From NCBI RefSeq assembly GCF_003945595.2, contig NW_024104527.1, positions 62,001 to 126,000 of the forward strand: DNA of 64,000 bases. Direction: 5' to 3'. Shown piece after piece: positions 51,901-62,445 of this stretch. The first letter of the stretch is position 1, and the number at the start of each line of letters is the position of its first letter. Source of the stretch: Pipra filicauda (taxonomy: Eukaryota; Chordata; Aves; Passeriformes; Pipridae). A program made the translations under genes and the position numbers. The notes under the pieces were generated by a model that had not been told where the DNA came from, ran no database searches, and saw only the letters and a program-made list of their open reading frames with translations.

Positions 51901-53694
51901 GTGGCAGCCACGATGGTGCAGGTCGCTTCCCCACAAGCTGGGGGTGCCGCTGGCAAGGAAGCAGCCTGACTCCAGCCCATGGTGAGCCCGGCCATGCCCT
52001 TCCCAGCTCACCCAGGAATGGGGTTCCCCAGACTCCGCAGCCCAGAGGTGAGGCAGTGCCATGGCCCTTGTCCATCCCCAACGTTGCACTCGCTCTTGAG
52101 CAATGCCCCGATAAGGGGCTGGGGGCACAGGGCCCTGGCCACTGGCTCCCAATGACGTGGGGTGCACGGGAGCCACCCAGAAAACGCCCTCCATGGGGCA
52201 AGAGCTGCGTGGCTGTGTCCAGTGACCTTGCAGTGGGAAGTGCTGACTCTGGGGACACGATTGTGAGGGGACACCATGGGACCAGGCACTGCCCAGCATG
52301 CTGGATGGTGAGGGATAGAGGGTGTCCCCTTGCCCATGGGGCCAAACTTTCACAGGGCACTTGGACCAGACACACCCCAGGTCCTTCCCATGGGGAGCTA
52401 GGCCTTTCTTCCAGCACTTTCCATACAGTGGGAGTGGGCAGAACGGACACAGTGCTCGCAAGCTGGGTCCTGAGGAGACTGAGCCCTTCCCCAGGCTCTT
52501 CATGCTGCAGGCAGCAGGTCTGGACCAAACTGCCCTGTGTGAGACCTGGGTGGCCCCAGAGGCTGTTAAACCCTGCAAAGCCCGAGAGATGGGCAGACAG
52601 GAGGTGGCCGGGATGGGATAACTGCCCTCACCACAGGCAGCACAGCTGAGGTGGGGGAGCCCAGTGCTATGTACACCCTGGAGACATGTAGGGCCTGGCA
52701 CTACCCATACACAGCACTATGCACACTGCAGCCACAGCCAGGGAACAACCGTGACGCCAGAGTGGGGAAAGTCCAGGGCAGCCAACACAGGGGGAGAGAG
52801 GCGGTCAAGGGCAGCGGCTGCTGAAATCTGCAGCACGGTCCCAAAACAGCCCCCAGCACAGAGCAGTGGGAGCCGGCAGCCAGGATGGGGCTCCCTCTCA
52901 CAGCCTTACGTGCTTGGGGCGCCCACACCGCGGGACCTGAACACGGCCCGCGGCCCCGCAACCCTCGGCTCCGTTTTAACCGTTAGGACCTTGCTCAGGG
53001 TGCCCGCCGACCCGGCATCCCGGCGCCCTGCTCCCCGTGCCGCCACTGTCTGGGCTTGCCCAGCGCCTCCGAGGCTCCTCTCCCACGCCTGTGGCATTGC
53101 TTGTGCGGAGGCCACGCATAAGCCAAGCCACTGCTGCCGCTGGGATCGTATTTGCCGGCTTTTCCCGGGCTGTTGGTGCCCTCTCCTGGGTTGCACGTCC
53201 AGAGGCACAGCCCTACAGCACCCCAGCCCTTGCCGGGGGCCTGCTGGGACACGGGGGGTGCTGGCAGCGTGGCGGTGCTGGCAGCCATGTCCCTCACACC
53301 CTGCCCTACAAGGGAGCCAGCTGGAGGGGACTCAAAGCTGGCAGGGCCAGCAGGATGGGTGCCCTGGGGGACATGGGCTGTGGTGGCTGATGAGGCATGA
53401 CCGCGCTGAAGTGTGGAGTTTATGGGGGGATGGCACCCTTCTGCTGACCCCATTAGTACCAGGTGTAAAGAGTAAGAAATTTGGCAGAAAATAAAACCAC
53501 TTGTGTTCCAGCTGGTCCTCAGAGATCAGACGGGCCGGAGACAGCTGGGCTTAATTTCTGAGTAAAATCAATTTGGCACTATAGGTCGTGTTCAACAGGA
53601 ACTTCCACAAGCGCAGATTCACATATTATTCAACATATTGTTCACATGTTAATTCAACACCACAGGTCTGGTTACATTCCATAAGAGCCTTTGT
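51901..53694. other. Intergenic PHGDH-LTR
   Basis: GC-rich, no gene recognised. A CpG-dense patch sits at about 52905-53060. Long open frames on both strands are compositional. Mammalian HAO2/HSD3B genes are not found here. Confidence 0.55.
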
Positions 53695-54350
53695 GATCAC
53701 AGATTCATAAGTACTGCAGTTTATTGAAGCAGCAGAAATACAGATATGGAATTGGCATTGAAAAACTCACCAGTTGCAATAGAGCTCTTACTGTAACAAT
53801 AATGTTGTGTTAACCAGGGTAATGATAATAACAATTGTACACAGAAACTTACCAAGAAGTTGGGAGGAGAGAGAGGAGAGTAGCCCATCGCTGTCTCCAA
53901 GGCATTTTTGGGTCTTTCTCCTAACCAGGTAATATTTCTACCCTGCTTATATACAGCCCAATCTTCTTGCCCTACTCCACTGTTATGTAGAGCATGATCT
54001 AAGTTAAGAGTTGAGTAATACAGTCATACAAGTGGTAGCATGTACTTCACTAAGCTTATCAGCATATGCAGGAAGTGTATTTTAATATTTAAATTACCCT
54101 TAATCAGAAAAAAAAAAGTACTTTTTTGGCCACGGTGTCCTTTACATTGCTGGTTGTATGACTTTGTTCTGTTCATCAGAGCCAATGCAGGACCATCCCG
54201 TCTCCACAGGACCTCCTCCTTCAGTCAGCTCATCCTTTATTGGCATCATCTGTGCACCTATTCCATCCACACAGGTAACACAGGGGGTGCACAGTGTAGG
54301 CCATGGATAGTAACCCCTAGCCCTTGCCTGGGTCCTTGGTCATCATCTCA
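53695..54350 (-). mobile_element. Endogenous retrovirus LTR, apparently solitary
   Basis: Resembles 59376-59990 in the same orientation. Shared landmarks on the + strand: TGTGTTAACC (53806), CTTATATACAGCCCAAT (TATA box on the - strand, 53946), AGCATGATCTAAG, and CCTTGGTCAT near the right end. TTTATT at 53720-53725 is a poly(A) signal on the - strand. Boundaries are approximate and no internal retroviral sequence adjoins it. Confidence 0.75.
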
Positions 54351-54359
54351 CATCAGGAT

Positions 54360-55270
54360 CGTGGGTGGGCTCTGCTTGGCAGCAGGTGGGAGGGCCATGG
54401 GGGATAGCTGGGGAAGGGGATATGGGGGTGCAGGACAGAAGGGGATGGGGCCAAGCAATGAGGGAGAGGGCAGGGGCAGAACTGGTATTGGAATGACAAG
54501 CAGGGAAATTAATTAGGGGGGGTCAAAGGGGATTGAGGTTATTGGAGTTGGGATGGGGAGTGGCAAAGGAGAGCAAAGGGAAGGGGTGGGGGAGATGAGG
54601 GATGTTATGGTGGGATGAGATGCAATGGTGGATGTTCAAGGGGGTTTATGATGGTGGGGTCAAGGGGGATAAAGGGATACAGAGATGTCCCAGTGGAGAA
54701 CTGGGAAGTCATTAGAAAGCAAGTGAGGATGTTGTGGGGCTGGAATGGTGAGGGAGGTTTATGGGGGTCTGGGAGTGGCAAAGGGGATTTGGGGGTGTCA
54801 GGTCTGGGATGGAGGCATCCAAGGAAGGGGATGACAAGGAGGACTGGGGGATAACTGGGGTGACAGGATGGATGGTTGGGGGTGCCATGGGGGATCTTGG
54901 TTAATTAGGTGTCTTTTGGGTAGACTGTGAGGTTGGAAGAAGGATTGGGGATTTGGAAATCATGAATTGTTTCTGGGGGACTGAAGTGTGAGGAAGAATT
55001 GGGGCTCAGTCCAGAGGGACTGGCCGGAGTGGAGGGTTGGGGTGGGGGCGGATGTGTCAGCCGGTACAGGATGGCTGGATTGGGGAACTGAGGAGACGAA
55101 GGGGGGATGGAGGGACCAGGGAGAGGGCGGAGGGAGGGAGAGGGAGGAGATGGAGCGAGGAAGGACATATGGGGGGGGCAGAGGGACGGATAGAGGGAGG
55201 GAAGGAAGGATGCGGGGTCAGAGAGAGACAGGAAAGGATGGATGAAGGATGGAAGCAGGGAGGTGGAGGA
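54360..55270 (+). repeat. Purine-rich, G-rich degenerate tract
   Basis: About 900 bp in which the + strand is dominated by G and A (GGGGATGG, GGGAGGGAGAGGGAGG and similar), with many runs of three or more G. It runs into the CpG island. Confidence 0.75.
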
Positions 55271-55380
55271 GGGGATTCAGCGGCGGGCGGAGCCGGCCGG
55301 TGCCGCAGAGCCGCCTCCCCGGCGCACGCTGGGGCGGCTCGGCGGTGCCTGCGGAGACCCGGCGGCTCGGCCCGGTGCCA

Positions 55381-55440
55381 CCGGTGCTGCCCGGCCCGGT
55401 GCTGCCCGGCCCGGTGCTGCCCGGCCCGGTGCTGCCCGGC
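55381..55440 (+). repeat. 15-bp tandem repeat, four copies
   Basis: Unit CCGGTGCTGCCCGGC repeated exactly four times, in the predicted 5' UTR of the upstream PDE4DIP exon. Confidence 0.95.
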
Positions 55441-55468
55441 CCGGCGCGGCGGAGCCCGGCGGGGCAGG

Positions 55469-55488
55469 ATGCGAGCCCCGCGGCGGAG
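55469..55488 (+). CDS. PDE4DIP: PDE4DIP upstream alternative first coding exon (predicted)
   Basis: ATG with the short reading MRAPRR, then donor GTGAGG, ending in phase 2. It fits the phase of the predicted exon at 61462. There is no homology support for the short coding part; the evidence is CpG-island location, donor and phase. Confidence 0.35.
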
Positions 55489-57814
55489 GTGAGGAGCGTG
55501 TCCGTGCGTGCGGGTGTCATCCGCGGGTGCGCGTGTCCGTGGGTGATGCGGGTCGGGATGTCCGTGTGTCCCGGGCACGCGGGGGGGCTGCCTGTGCCTG
55601 GGACACCCGTGGGGGCTGCGTGTGCCCACGGCAGGGCTGTGGTGATGCCACGGCAGGTTGAGGCCCAGGTAACCCCCGGCAGCAGTGTTGCCGGGATGCG
55701 GCTGGGATGCGGGGGATGCGGGTGTGTTCCTTCGGGGATGTGCGGGGCGCGAACCCCCTATCCCAAGCCCCATTCCCTTGGGCCGTGGGTGTCCCTGCCT
55801 GTTGCTGTGGTCCTGAGGGCTGGTGCTGGTGACAGGGCTTTGGGACCCCAGGCTGGTGGCTCACTCGGCCCTGCACTGGGCAAGCCCAGGAGCGCTGCTG
55901 GGCACCCCAGTGAGGGTTTTGAGGGAGCCACTGCTGTGCGTGAAAGGGACAGGGGTCCCTCGTCTAGCATTGGCGGCACACTGGCGTTTGCTGCCCTGTG
56001 CCGTGGGGACCTGTGGGTGTCAGGGCAATATGTGCGTGCTAGGTGAGAAGGCAGGAGCTGTAGGGTCCTGTGGGACCCTGGGCTTGTACCTGCACCAACA
56101 CTGGGTTTTCCTCGGGCAGAGGAAAACCCTGTGGGGCAGATGGGCTTTGCTGGGAGGTGCTGAGCCAAGCCTGGCCCTGAAGGAAGGGCTATGGTTCAGG
56201 GTGCCAGTGCAGGGAGCTTGGTTGCTCCATCTCCCCAGCCCCGCTTTCATCTTCCTTTCTATTCCCCGGCTCTGCCCATCCCCAGTTCCACCCTGAGAGC
56301 CGCTGGCCAGACCGTTTGTGCCGGCACCTAGCCAGGGCTGCTGGGCCTTGGGAGCTGTGCCGGCTGCCACGCCTGCGGTGCGCCGGGAGCCGGCCTCTCC
56401 AGGAGTGTGGGTAGCGCCGGCCCCCGGCTCCCCCTTTCCCGTTGTGCTCAATGGAGACCTTGTTGCCGTGCCCTGTGCGCAGGCGGTCGGTGGGTGGCCG
56501 TGCCGTGTGCTGTGCACGCACACCCGGGCAGCCACAGCGTTCGTGGCCGGCTGTCCCCCGCTCTATCCTCCCTCCCCGTGGCGGCTCTCCGCCCCCACTG
56601 AGACATTTGTGCCAACGAGTCAGCAGCGAGCTGGGATGTGCCGTGCTCGGAGTCTGAGCTGCCACATTCGGCCTGGCCTTGCCTGGCCTTTGCCACAGCC
56701 CCTCTGCCAGCCTAGAGCCACTGGCACCCACAGTGTCTGTGGCTGAGCACGGGGCTGGGGCCTGCCATCCATCCCTCCAATCGTCCTTCTGTCCATCTGT
56801 CTGCCTGCGGGGTGATCCAGTAGCTGGGAGGTGAGTTGCTGTTGGTGTGCTCAGTGGTGCCAGGCATTTTGGGGATGCTTTCCTGTGGGGCAGCGGCCAC
56901 CCTCCCACAGCCCACGTGCCATGGGGGGCTCTGGCTGCTATCTTTGTGTTCTCCCCTCTCCCCGATGGTGCCCTTGGGGTGCCAGTGCCAGCAAGTGGCC
57001 CTGGTGTGATGCCATGGAGATGCTGTGAGTCAGTGGGTGCTCTGAGTCAGGGCCCCGTGGCACCCTTCGTGGCAGGGCTTGAAGGTCCATGGGGGTGGGC
57101 AGTGCTGTCTGGTGAGCGGGAGGCCCTGAGGCTGTGCCTCCCTCGCTCTGCACCGTGCCGGTGGCTCTGCTCCGTGCTCCAGGGTGGCATGACCAGCATG
57201 AAAGGGCTCTTGTCCTCCTGCAGTCCCAGCAGCACTGTGGTGGCCTCCCCTTCACAGCAAACAAATTCCCAGTGTTGGGCACAGGGAGAGGGAGGGGGGA
57301 GCCCCCACTCAGCCCAGCCAGCCATGGCCATGGCAGAGCCTGGGGCTCCTGCTGGCCCAGCACCCCGGTGGCCACTCTTGCTGTGTGGGGTGCTGGCAGG
57401 GCAGCCGGGCTGCGGGAAAGCGGGTGCTCTGCTTGTTCACCCCAGAGCCCATGTGGCACCAGGCCGACCCGCCTCAGGGTGGCCCTGAGGAGTAATATTT
57501 TGTTTCCCAGGCATAAGGTTATTTTTGGGTTGTTAGTACCATTGCCATGGTCCCAGTCTAAGCACAGGCTGGCCAGGTATCAGTCAGTTGGGTATTCCCC
57601 CAAATGTTCTCACTCTGTTCTTTCCTTATCTGTTCCTGTTGTGTTACTGCCCGCACCGGGGACAGCGAGCCCTTCTCAAGACTGCAATATCTCATTCCAG
57701 TGTCATTGAAAGAGTGGTAGATAAAGTCTGGTGTTCTCTCTGGCTCTTTTGCCCTCTTTTGCCACAGATTACAATGGGAACCATGTTCACTGAACCCCCA
57801 TTCTGTGGGCACAG

Positions 57815-57985
57815 ATTGCCCAGAGAAGCTGTGGATACCTCATCCCTAGAAGTGTTCATGGCCAGACTGGGTGGGACCCTGAGCAACCTGGTCTAGTGGA
57901 AGGTGTTTCTGCCCATGGCAGGAGATTTGGAACTAGGTAGTCTTTAAGGTCCCTTCCAAACCAGGCCAATCTGGGATGATTTCAT
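57815..57985 (+). mobile_element. CR1 LINE 3' end
   Basis: Carries TGCCCAGAGAAGCTGTGG, CAACCTGGTCTAGTGGAAGG and TTTAAGGTCCCTTCCAAACC, the sense-strand avian CR1 tail, ending in a diverged ATGATTT repeat. It abuts the internal provirus sequence. Confidence 0.85.
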
Positions 57986-58144
57986 GATGATATCCTGCAT
58001 ATACTGATATATCCTAACCTTCAGATAGACAGAGATTGTGCCTAAGACTTTTACCAGGGCATTATGAGCAATAGTGGGAGAGTGTTTATATCAATAGGGC
58101 AACCTACTAAAAATATGCTGCACTTCCTTCCATGTGAAGGTGAA

Positions 58145-58615
58145 TCAACCCTTGTTGTGTTCCCGGAGTGGAACCATAAAACCATATCTTTTACATCTAG
58201 AGTTGCCATCCATGAGTGGGACGCTCCATGAATTTGAGTTACCAATGCATTGATTTGGCACAGCAGTGGTTAAAGGCTCGGTATTGGCATTGATAATATC
58301 TCTTCCCAAACTGTCAATGCATTGGTAATCAATAGTTAGTTGCCATCTCCAGTCCAGTTTTTGGACTAGCCAAATGGGTGAATTATATGGGGAGTGGGCT
58401 CTGGAGATGACTTGTTGTCTTTCTATATCAGCTGTTACTTCAGAAGTTCCGTCCATGTTGCAGAAAAATTTGTTATTGTGGTCTACTAGTAGCTTTTGCA
58501 TCAGGGAGGGCAGGCACTGTGCAGAGGGAATGCTCTGTACTCTCTGGATTTCTTTTAGGGTCAGGGTTGAAGGGAAGGACCAAACACTGCTGTGCAGCAG
58601 CTGCCAGGTTTGCAA
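58145..58615 (-). pseudogene. Retroviral reverse-transcriptase fragment
   Basis: A 156-codon open frame with the conserved RT start HSPYNSPIW followed by a diverged LTIDY motif. Downstream RT-like sequence continues in another frame, and the catalytic YxDD region is not visible. A degraded pol relic. Confidence 0.75.
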
Positions 58616-59121
58616 CCCAAAATGTTTTCATTGTGATCTTTTACTGCAAAGTGAGGAGAGGACATGTTCTTATCGCCTGGGAGCCACAAATTAACCTTGG
58701 CAGTTTGGCACGTAGCACTTGCTCCATTCACTCCAGTGATTTTGACTCCTTGTCCAGCTTCTCTGTCTCCTGCTGTGTTAATATTGGAATTCGTGTTCCT
58801 TTATCTATTAGAAACGTTATTAATAGTTGAGGAGGCCCACTTGGAATCAGGTGTGGGCCATTATTATGTATGCATTGATAGGATTCCACCTGCCTCATGG
58901 CCACAGCGCTTTTACAAATTCTCCACCTGAATCAAATTGAATGGGATTGTTTCTTGGGTATGGTTTCCCACTCTTCCCAAGGTTCAGCTGTTTTTTGTGT
59001 TTCCATAATGCATCTCGCTTCATACTCAGGGGATTTGAAGGAGACAAAGAATCATCTTTCTCCAGTTTTCTGTCATTGGGGTCACCCCATATGTTTTCAT
59101 CCCATTCCTCAGGGGATACAA

Positions 59122-59364
59122 TCAGTTTTCTAATCTGTATGATGTCAGGTGATTGCCAGCCTGCATAAGCATCATCTCTACCTTTTCTTCCAATTTTTGT
59201 GTCTTTTTCTCCTTTTCTTCCTCTAACTGTTTCTGCATCTGCCTTTCCCTATTTTCAGCTGTGGCCAATAGCATTTTAACTTCCTCATTTTCTGATTTCA
59301 AAGCAACATGTTCTACATCTGTCATTTTTTGGGGGAGAGGGGACTCCTTGCTTTTCTTTTGCAT
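59122..59364 (-). pseudogene. Gag-like N-terminal fragment
   Basis: An 80-codon, Glu/Lys-rich coiled-coil reading directly after the 5' LTR, where gag should begin. The assignment rests mainly on position. Confidence 0.5.
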
Positions 59365-59375
59365 GTAAGATTAGT

Positions 59376-59990
59376 GAGGCACCAATACTGCCCAAATAGT
59401 TGCTTTATTCTTGTTTTTCCAACATTTTTGGGCCCATTCTGTTCCCTCTTAGGATGGTGCATGCTTGTGTTAACCCAGGTAATAATAATAGTATACAGAA
59501 AAAAGGCATCCATAACTTGGGACAAGGGAGAGGAGAGTAGCCTGTTGACTGTCTCTAAGGTACTTTTGAGTCTCCTTTCTAACTAAGTGAAATTTTCACC
59601 TTCCTTATATACAGCCCAATCTTAGCCCCCTCCTCCTATGTTACATATAGCATGATCTAAGCAGATAGTTGGGTAACAGTCATATATGTGGCAGCATGTA
59701 CTTCATTAAGCTTATTAGCATTTGCAGTGGCGTGCATTTTATTGTTTAAATAATCCTTAATCAGGAAAAGTTTACTTTTTTTTAGTTTCCTTCAAAGTTC
59801 CAGTCATACAGTTTTGTTCCATTCTGTGCAGTTTGTCAGAGCCAAAGCAGGACCTCCTCCTTTGGCCAAGTCATTCTTTCTTGATGTCAGCTGTGCAGAT
59901 TTCCATCCACAAAGATAATGTGGCGGCTACAGAGTGTAGGCTGTAGATAGTAACCCTTAGCCCTTTCCTGGCTCCTTGGTCATTATCCCA
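59376..59990 (-). mobile_element. 5' LTR of the truncated provirus
   Basis: TATA box at 59604-59611 (CTTATATA on the + strand) and poly(A) signal at 59404-59409 (TTTATT). Spacing is about 200 bp, against about 226 bp in the LTR at 53.7-54.35 kb. Ends inferred by comparing the two. Confidence 0.7.
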
Positions 59991-60570
59991 TGGCATCCCT
60001 GGGATTTGCACCTCCGTGGGTACAGTACTATGTTTTCATGGGTATTGTGCCTCTGGTTATTATGTCTCCTTGGGCATCAGGTGTTTGGCTGTCATCCATC
60101 CTTGATTGTTGTGTCCCTGGGTATTACACTTCTGGGTGTCATGCCTCCTTGGATATTATGTGCCTTTTTGGGTATTTTGCCTCCAGGGTTATCATATCTT
60201 GGGATATCTTCCACTGGGTACAGTGCTTCCTTGAGTGTTGTGGATCCTTGTGCATCTCAAGTCTGGGTATCATGGCTCCTGGGATTTTCACCTCTGGGTA
60301 TCGTACCCCTGAGTATCTCTCCTCCTGGGGAGTCATGCCACCAGAGGTCGTGCCTCCTTGGGATGTTGTTCCTCTGGGTATCAGGTTTCCTCGCGCATCA
60401 CACTTCTGGTTACTGAAATTTGGATGCCTCTAGGTATCAGGTCTCCTCAGGCATCATACTTATGGTTATTTTACCTTGGGGCTTCTGGGCACTGCACCTC
60501 TGGGTGCTGTGCCTCCAGGTACCACACCTTTGGTACCCCTAGTGCTGTGCCTCTGGGTATCATGCTGGTT
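59991..60570 (+). repeat. Degenerate minisatellite
   Basis: Many imperfect copies of a roughly 20-25 bp unit built around CCTCTGGGTATC and CTCCTTGGGTATTATG, starting where the LTR ends. Open frames through it are repeats, not genes. Confidence 0.75.
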
Positions 60571-61461
60571 ATAGTGCCTGGCAAGGTGCAGGGCCATGCC
60601 TGACAAGTACTTGTGTGTTTAAAGCCATCATGCCTCAGTTTCCCTCTGTGACAGTTTGTTGTTGCAGGGGCCATGGCACCCCATGTCTATCTCCCCTGCT
60701 CCCTCCCAGGCTGGCAGTGCTGTGTTCCCTCCCGCAGGGTGCTGGTGTGGTGTGCAAGGCTTGGAGGATGTGGTTCCAGGGCCCCTACCATGGCTTGTGC
60801 CACTGGAATGTGCTGGCTCTGCCTGGCTCTTGGGGCTCAGCCTAATGCATGAGGGCAGAGCACTGTGCCCACCCTGGTGCTGGGGCAATTGCCCACCTCC
60901 CTGCTCATGGGACCCCACCATGAGATGAGATTAGAAAATAAATACTCAGATTTCTCTAAAAGACAAAAAAACCAAGTTTTTTTATTTGTTGGGGTTTTGT
61001 TTTTCTTCTTTCTTTTAAATCATGAAGTGACTCACACTTCTCAGCTGAAAATAAACCCGATTGCTTCTGCAGTGGGGAGCTGGTAAGCCGTGATAGCACG
61101 GAGGCACAGGGCCCCTCGGAGAGCAGCCAGGGCCAGCCCTGCCTCATGCACCCAGACCCCCTCCCAGGGGCCATGGGGGGCTGCTGCAGGGGCTCAGATG
61201 TCCCTGCCAGGGCTGCTAATGGAGTTAAAGTGCTGTTAAGGGGACATGGCCATCTGCACAGCCCCCAGGGCCTCGTGTCTTTGCACTTAGAGCTGCTGCC
61301 CGGCTGGTCCCGGTGGGAACACACACGTGCACCCCCACGTGTACACGGACACCCGTGTGCCCTCCCTGGCCCCTCTGGCACAATGCTGGGTGGTACGTGG
61401 GGGGTCCCAGAGGCAGGACCCCCGTACCGTGTGTCACATGGCCGTGCACTCCTCTCTGCAG

Positions 61462-61517
61462 GGATCCCTGCAACAGCGACGTGCCAGCCGTGCTCCCTGG
61501 AGCCAGCTGCATGGAGG
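61462..61517 (+). CDS. PDE4DIP: PDE4DIP upstream-isoform exon 2 (predicted)
   Basis: 56 nt, acceptor CTCTGCAG, donor GTAAGG. It enters after phase 2 and leaves in phase 1, fitting both neighbours. It also contains an in-frame ATG (61511) that could be an alternative start. Confidence 0.4.
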
Positions 61518-61706
61518 GTAAGGCATCCCCACAGTCTCCTGGTACCCTGCATGCCCTGTTCCCGTGCCCTGCCAAGGGGGATGAGCCAGTGGCTCTCTGG
61601 TCCCCGAGGCATCCCCGTGTCTCTCCTGGTGACATCCCGGAGGCAGGCAGTGTGTGGAGCAGCCACTTTGCTCATCTGAGCGCTGCTCGCCTTCACTCCC
61701 TCCCAG

Positions 61707-61885
61707 CTTCCCAAGACGAGTCATGGGGTGAAGCTGACGAGGACCCTGTGCCAGCTGAGCCAGGGGGGTCCCGTGGCCCCCTGAATGCTCAGCCCCAGCC
61801 TGGTTCCTTGGTGCAAACGTGTCTCCTCCGGGATCTGGAGATGGGTCCCCTCGCCCAGACACAGACCCTGCGGGACTTTGAGCAG
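61707..61885 (+). CDS. PDE4DIP: PDE4DIP upstream-isoform exon 3
   Basis: 179 nt, acceptor CTCCCAG, donor GTGAGA, leaving in phase 0. It ends with two related motifs, LVQTCLLRDLE and LAQTQTLRDFEQ, like the VQT..LR.FE repeats I recall in a long mammalian PDE4DIP isoform just before HLNDLKKENF. It would splice to the internal acceptor at 62331-62334. Confidence 0.6.
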
Positions 61886-61999
61886 GTGAGACCGTGGGGT
61901 GCCAGGAACCTCCGTGACACTGCCAGGACCCTTCCAGCACTGTCGGGTGCTTGTAGGATACGTGCCGGATCCCCTGGGCACACCAGTGGGGTGTGGAGC

Positions 62000-62304
62000 G
62001 CAGGAGGGGGACGCGGGGCAGGTGGTGGTGGCAGGGGGAGAGGGGGCTCAGCCCCCCCGGGCGCCACGTTCCCCCTCACCGCCCTCCCGGCTGTGGCGCG
62101 TGGGGGCCTCCGGGGCTCGGGTTTCACCACTCGCTGTCCCCGCTCCAGCGATTCCTCAAATAGCTCTGGGAGGCGAAAAAAAAAGAGGGAAGGGAGAGCA
62201 GCGGGGCCAGCGACGGGAGCTGCGGGCGGGCAGGGACCCTGGGCTGTGTCCCCGGCGGCGCCATGTGAGGGGTGCCGGGATGCCCGCCCCATGGAGCGCC
62301 GGCC
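62000..62304 (+). promoter_or_regulatory. PDE4DIP: CpG-rich 5' region of the PDE4DIP CM1 exon
   Basis: GC- and CpG-rich without a TATA box, ending at the start codon; likely 5' UTR and internal promoter. Extent judged by eye. Confidence 0.5.
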
Positions 62305-62445
62305 ATGGCTAACGGGTACCGCACACTGTCCCAGCACCTCAACGACCTCAAGAAGGAGAATTTCAGCCTCAAACTGCGCATCTACTTTCTGGAGGAGCGC
62401 GTCCAGCAGAAGGGCGAGGACAGCCGGGACGATGTCTACCGGCGG
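62305..62445 (+). CDS. PDE4DIP: PDE4DIP exon: start codon and CM1 motif
   Basis: 141 nt, 47 codons, donor GTGAGC. An internal acceptor CCCAG at 62330-62334 allows entry from the upstream exon chain just before HLNDLKK. Confidence 0.95.

Larger units (their letters stand above)
55270..55700 (+). promoter_or_regulatory. PDE4DIP: CpG island, candidate upstream promoter of PDE4DIP
   Basis: Very CpG-dense, without a TATA box. It contains an ATG (55469) followed by a GTGAGG donor that matches a downstream exon chain in phase. Confidence 0.55.
57990..59990 (-). mobile_element. Truncated, frame-disrupted endogenous retrovirus
   Basis: Antisense to PDE4DIP. In element order on the - strand: 5' LTR (59990 to about 59376), a gag-like coiled-coil frame (59364-59122), then reverse-transcriptase sequence (about 58615-58000). 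The element stops at the CR1 junction near 57990 with no 3' LTR beside it. It resembles ERVL-like avian elements, but the class is uncertain. Pieces of the polymerase lie in more than one frame, so it cannot be functional. Confidence 0.8.
55489..61461 (+). other. PDE4DIP: Predicted PDE4DIP intron holding CR1, provirus and minisatellite
   Basis: About 6 kb. 55.7-57.8 kb is GC-rich with no gene recognised; then come a CR1 end, a broken provirus and a minisatellite. 60.6-61.4 kb shows nothing recognisable apart from a T-rich stretch at about 60975-61020. Confidence 0.5.

Noticed and set aside
51658..52701. 347-codon - strand open frame upstream of PHGDH
   Set aside because: GC-rich intergenic DNA with overlapping long frames on both strands; low-complexity Pro/Gly/Ser/Trp reading without domain features.
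55037..55492. Open frames across the 15-bp repeat giving periodic Gly/Pro/Ser/Thr or Gln/His readings
   Set aside because: The periodicity comes from the GC repeat itself; only the short ATG-to-donor part was kept as a tentative exon.
53806..59990. A single provirus with both LTRs at its ends
   Set aside because: The intervening 54.35-57.8 kb is unique GC-rich DNA with a CpG island and a CR1 end, and retroviral sequence occurs only next to the right LTR.
59976..60433. Two overlapping open frames of about 146 codons with hydrophobic repeats
   Set aside because: Both are translations of the minisatellite in different frames.
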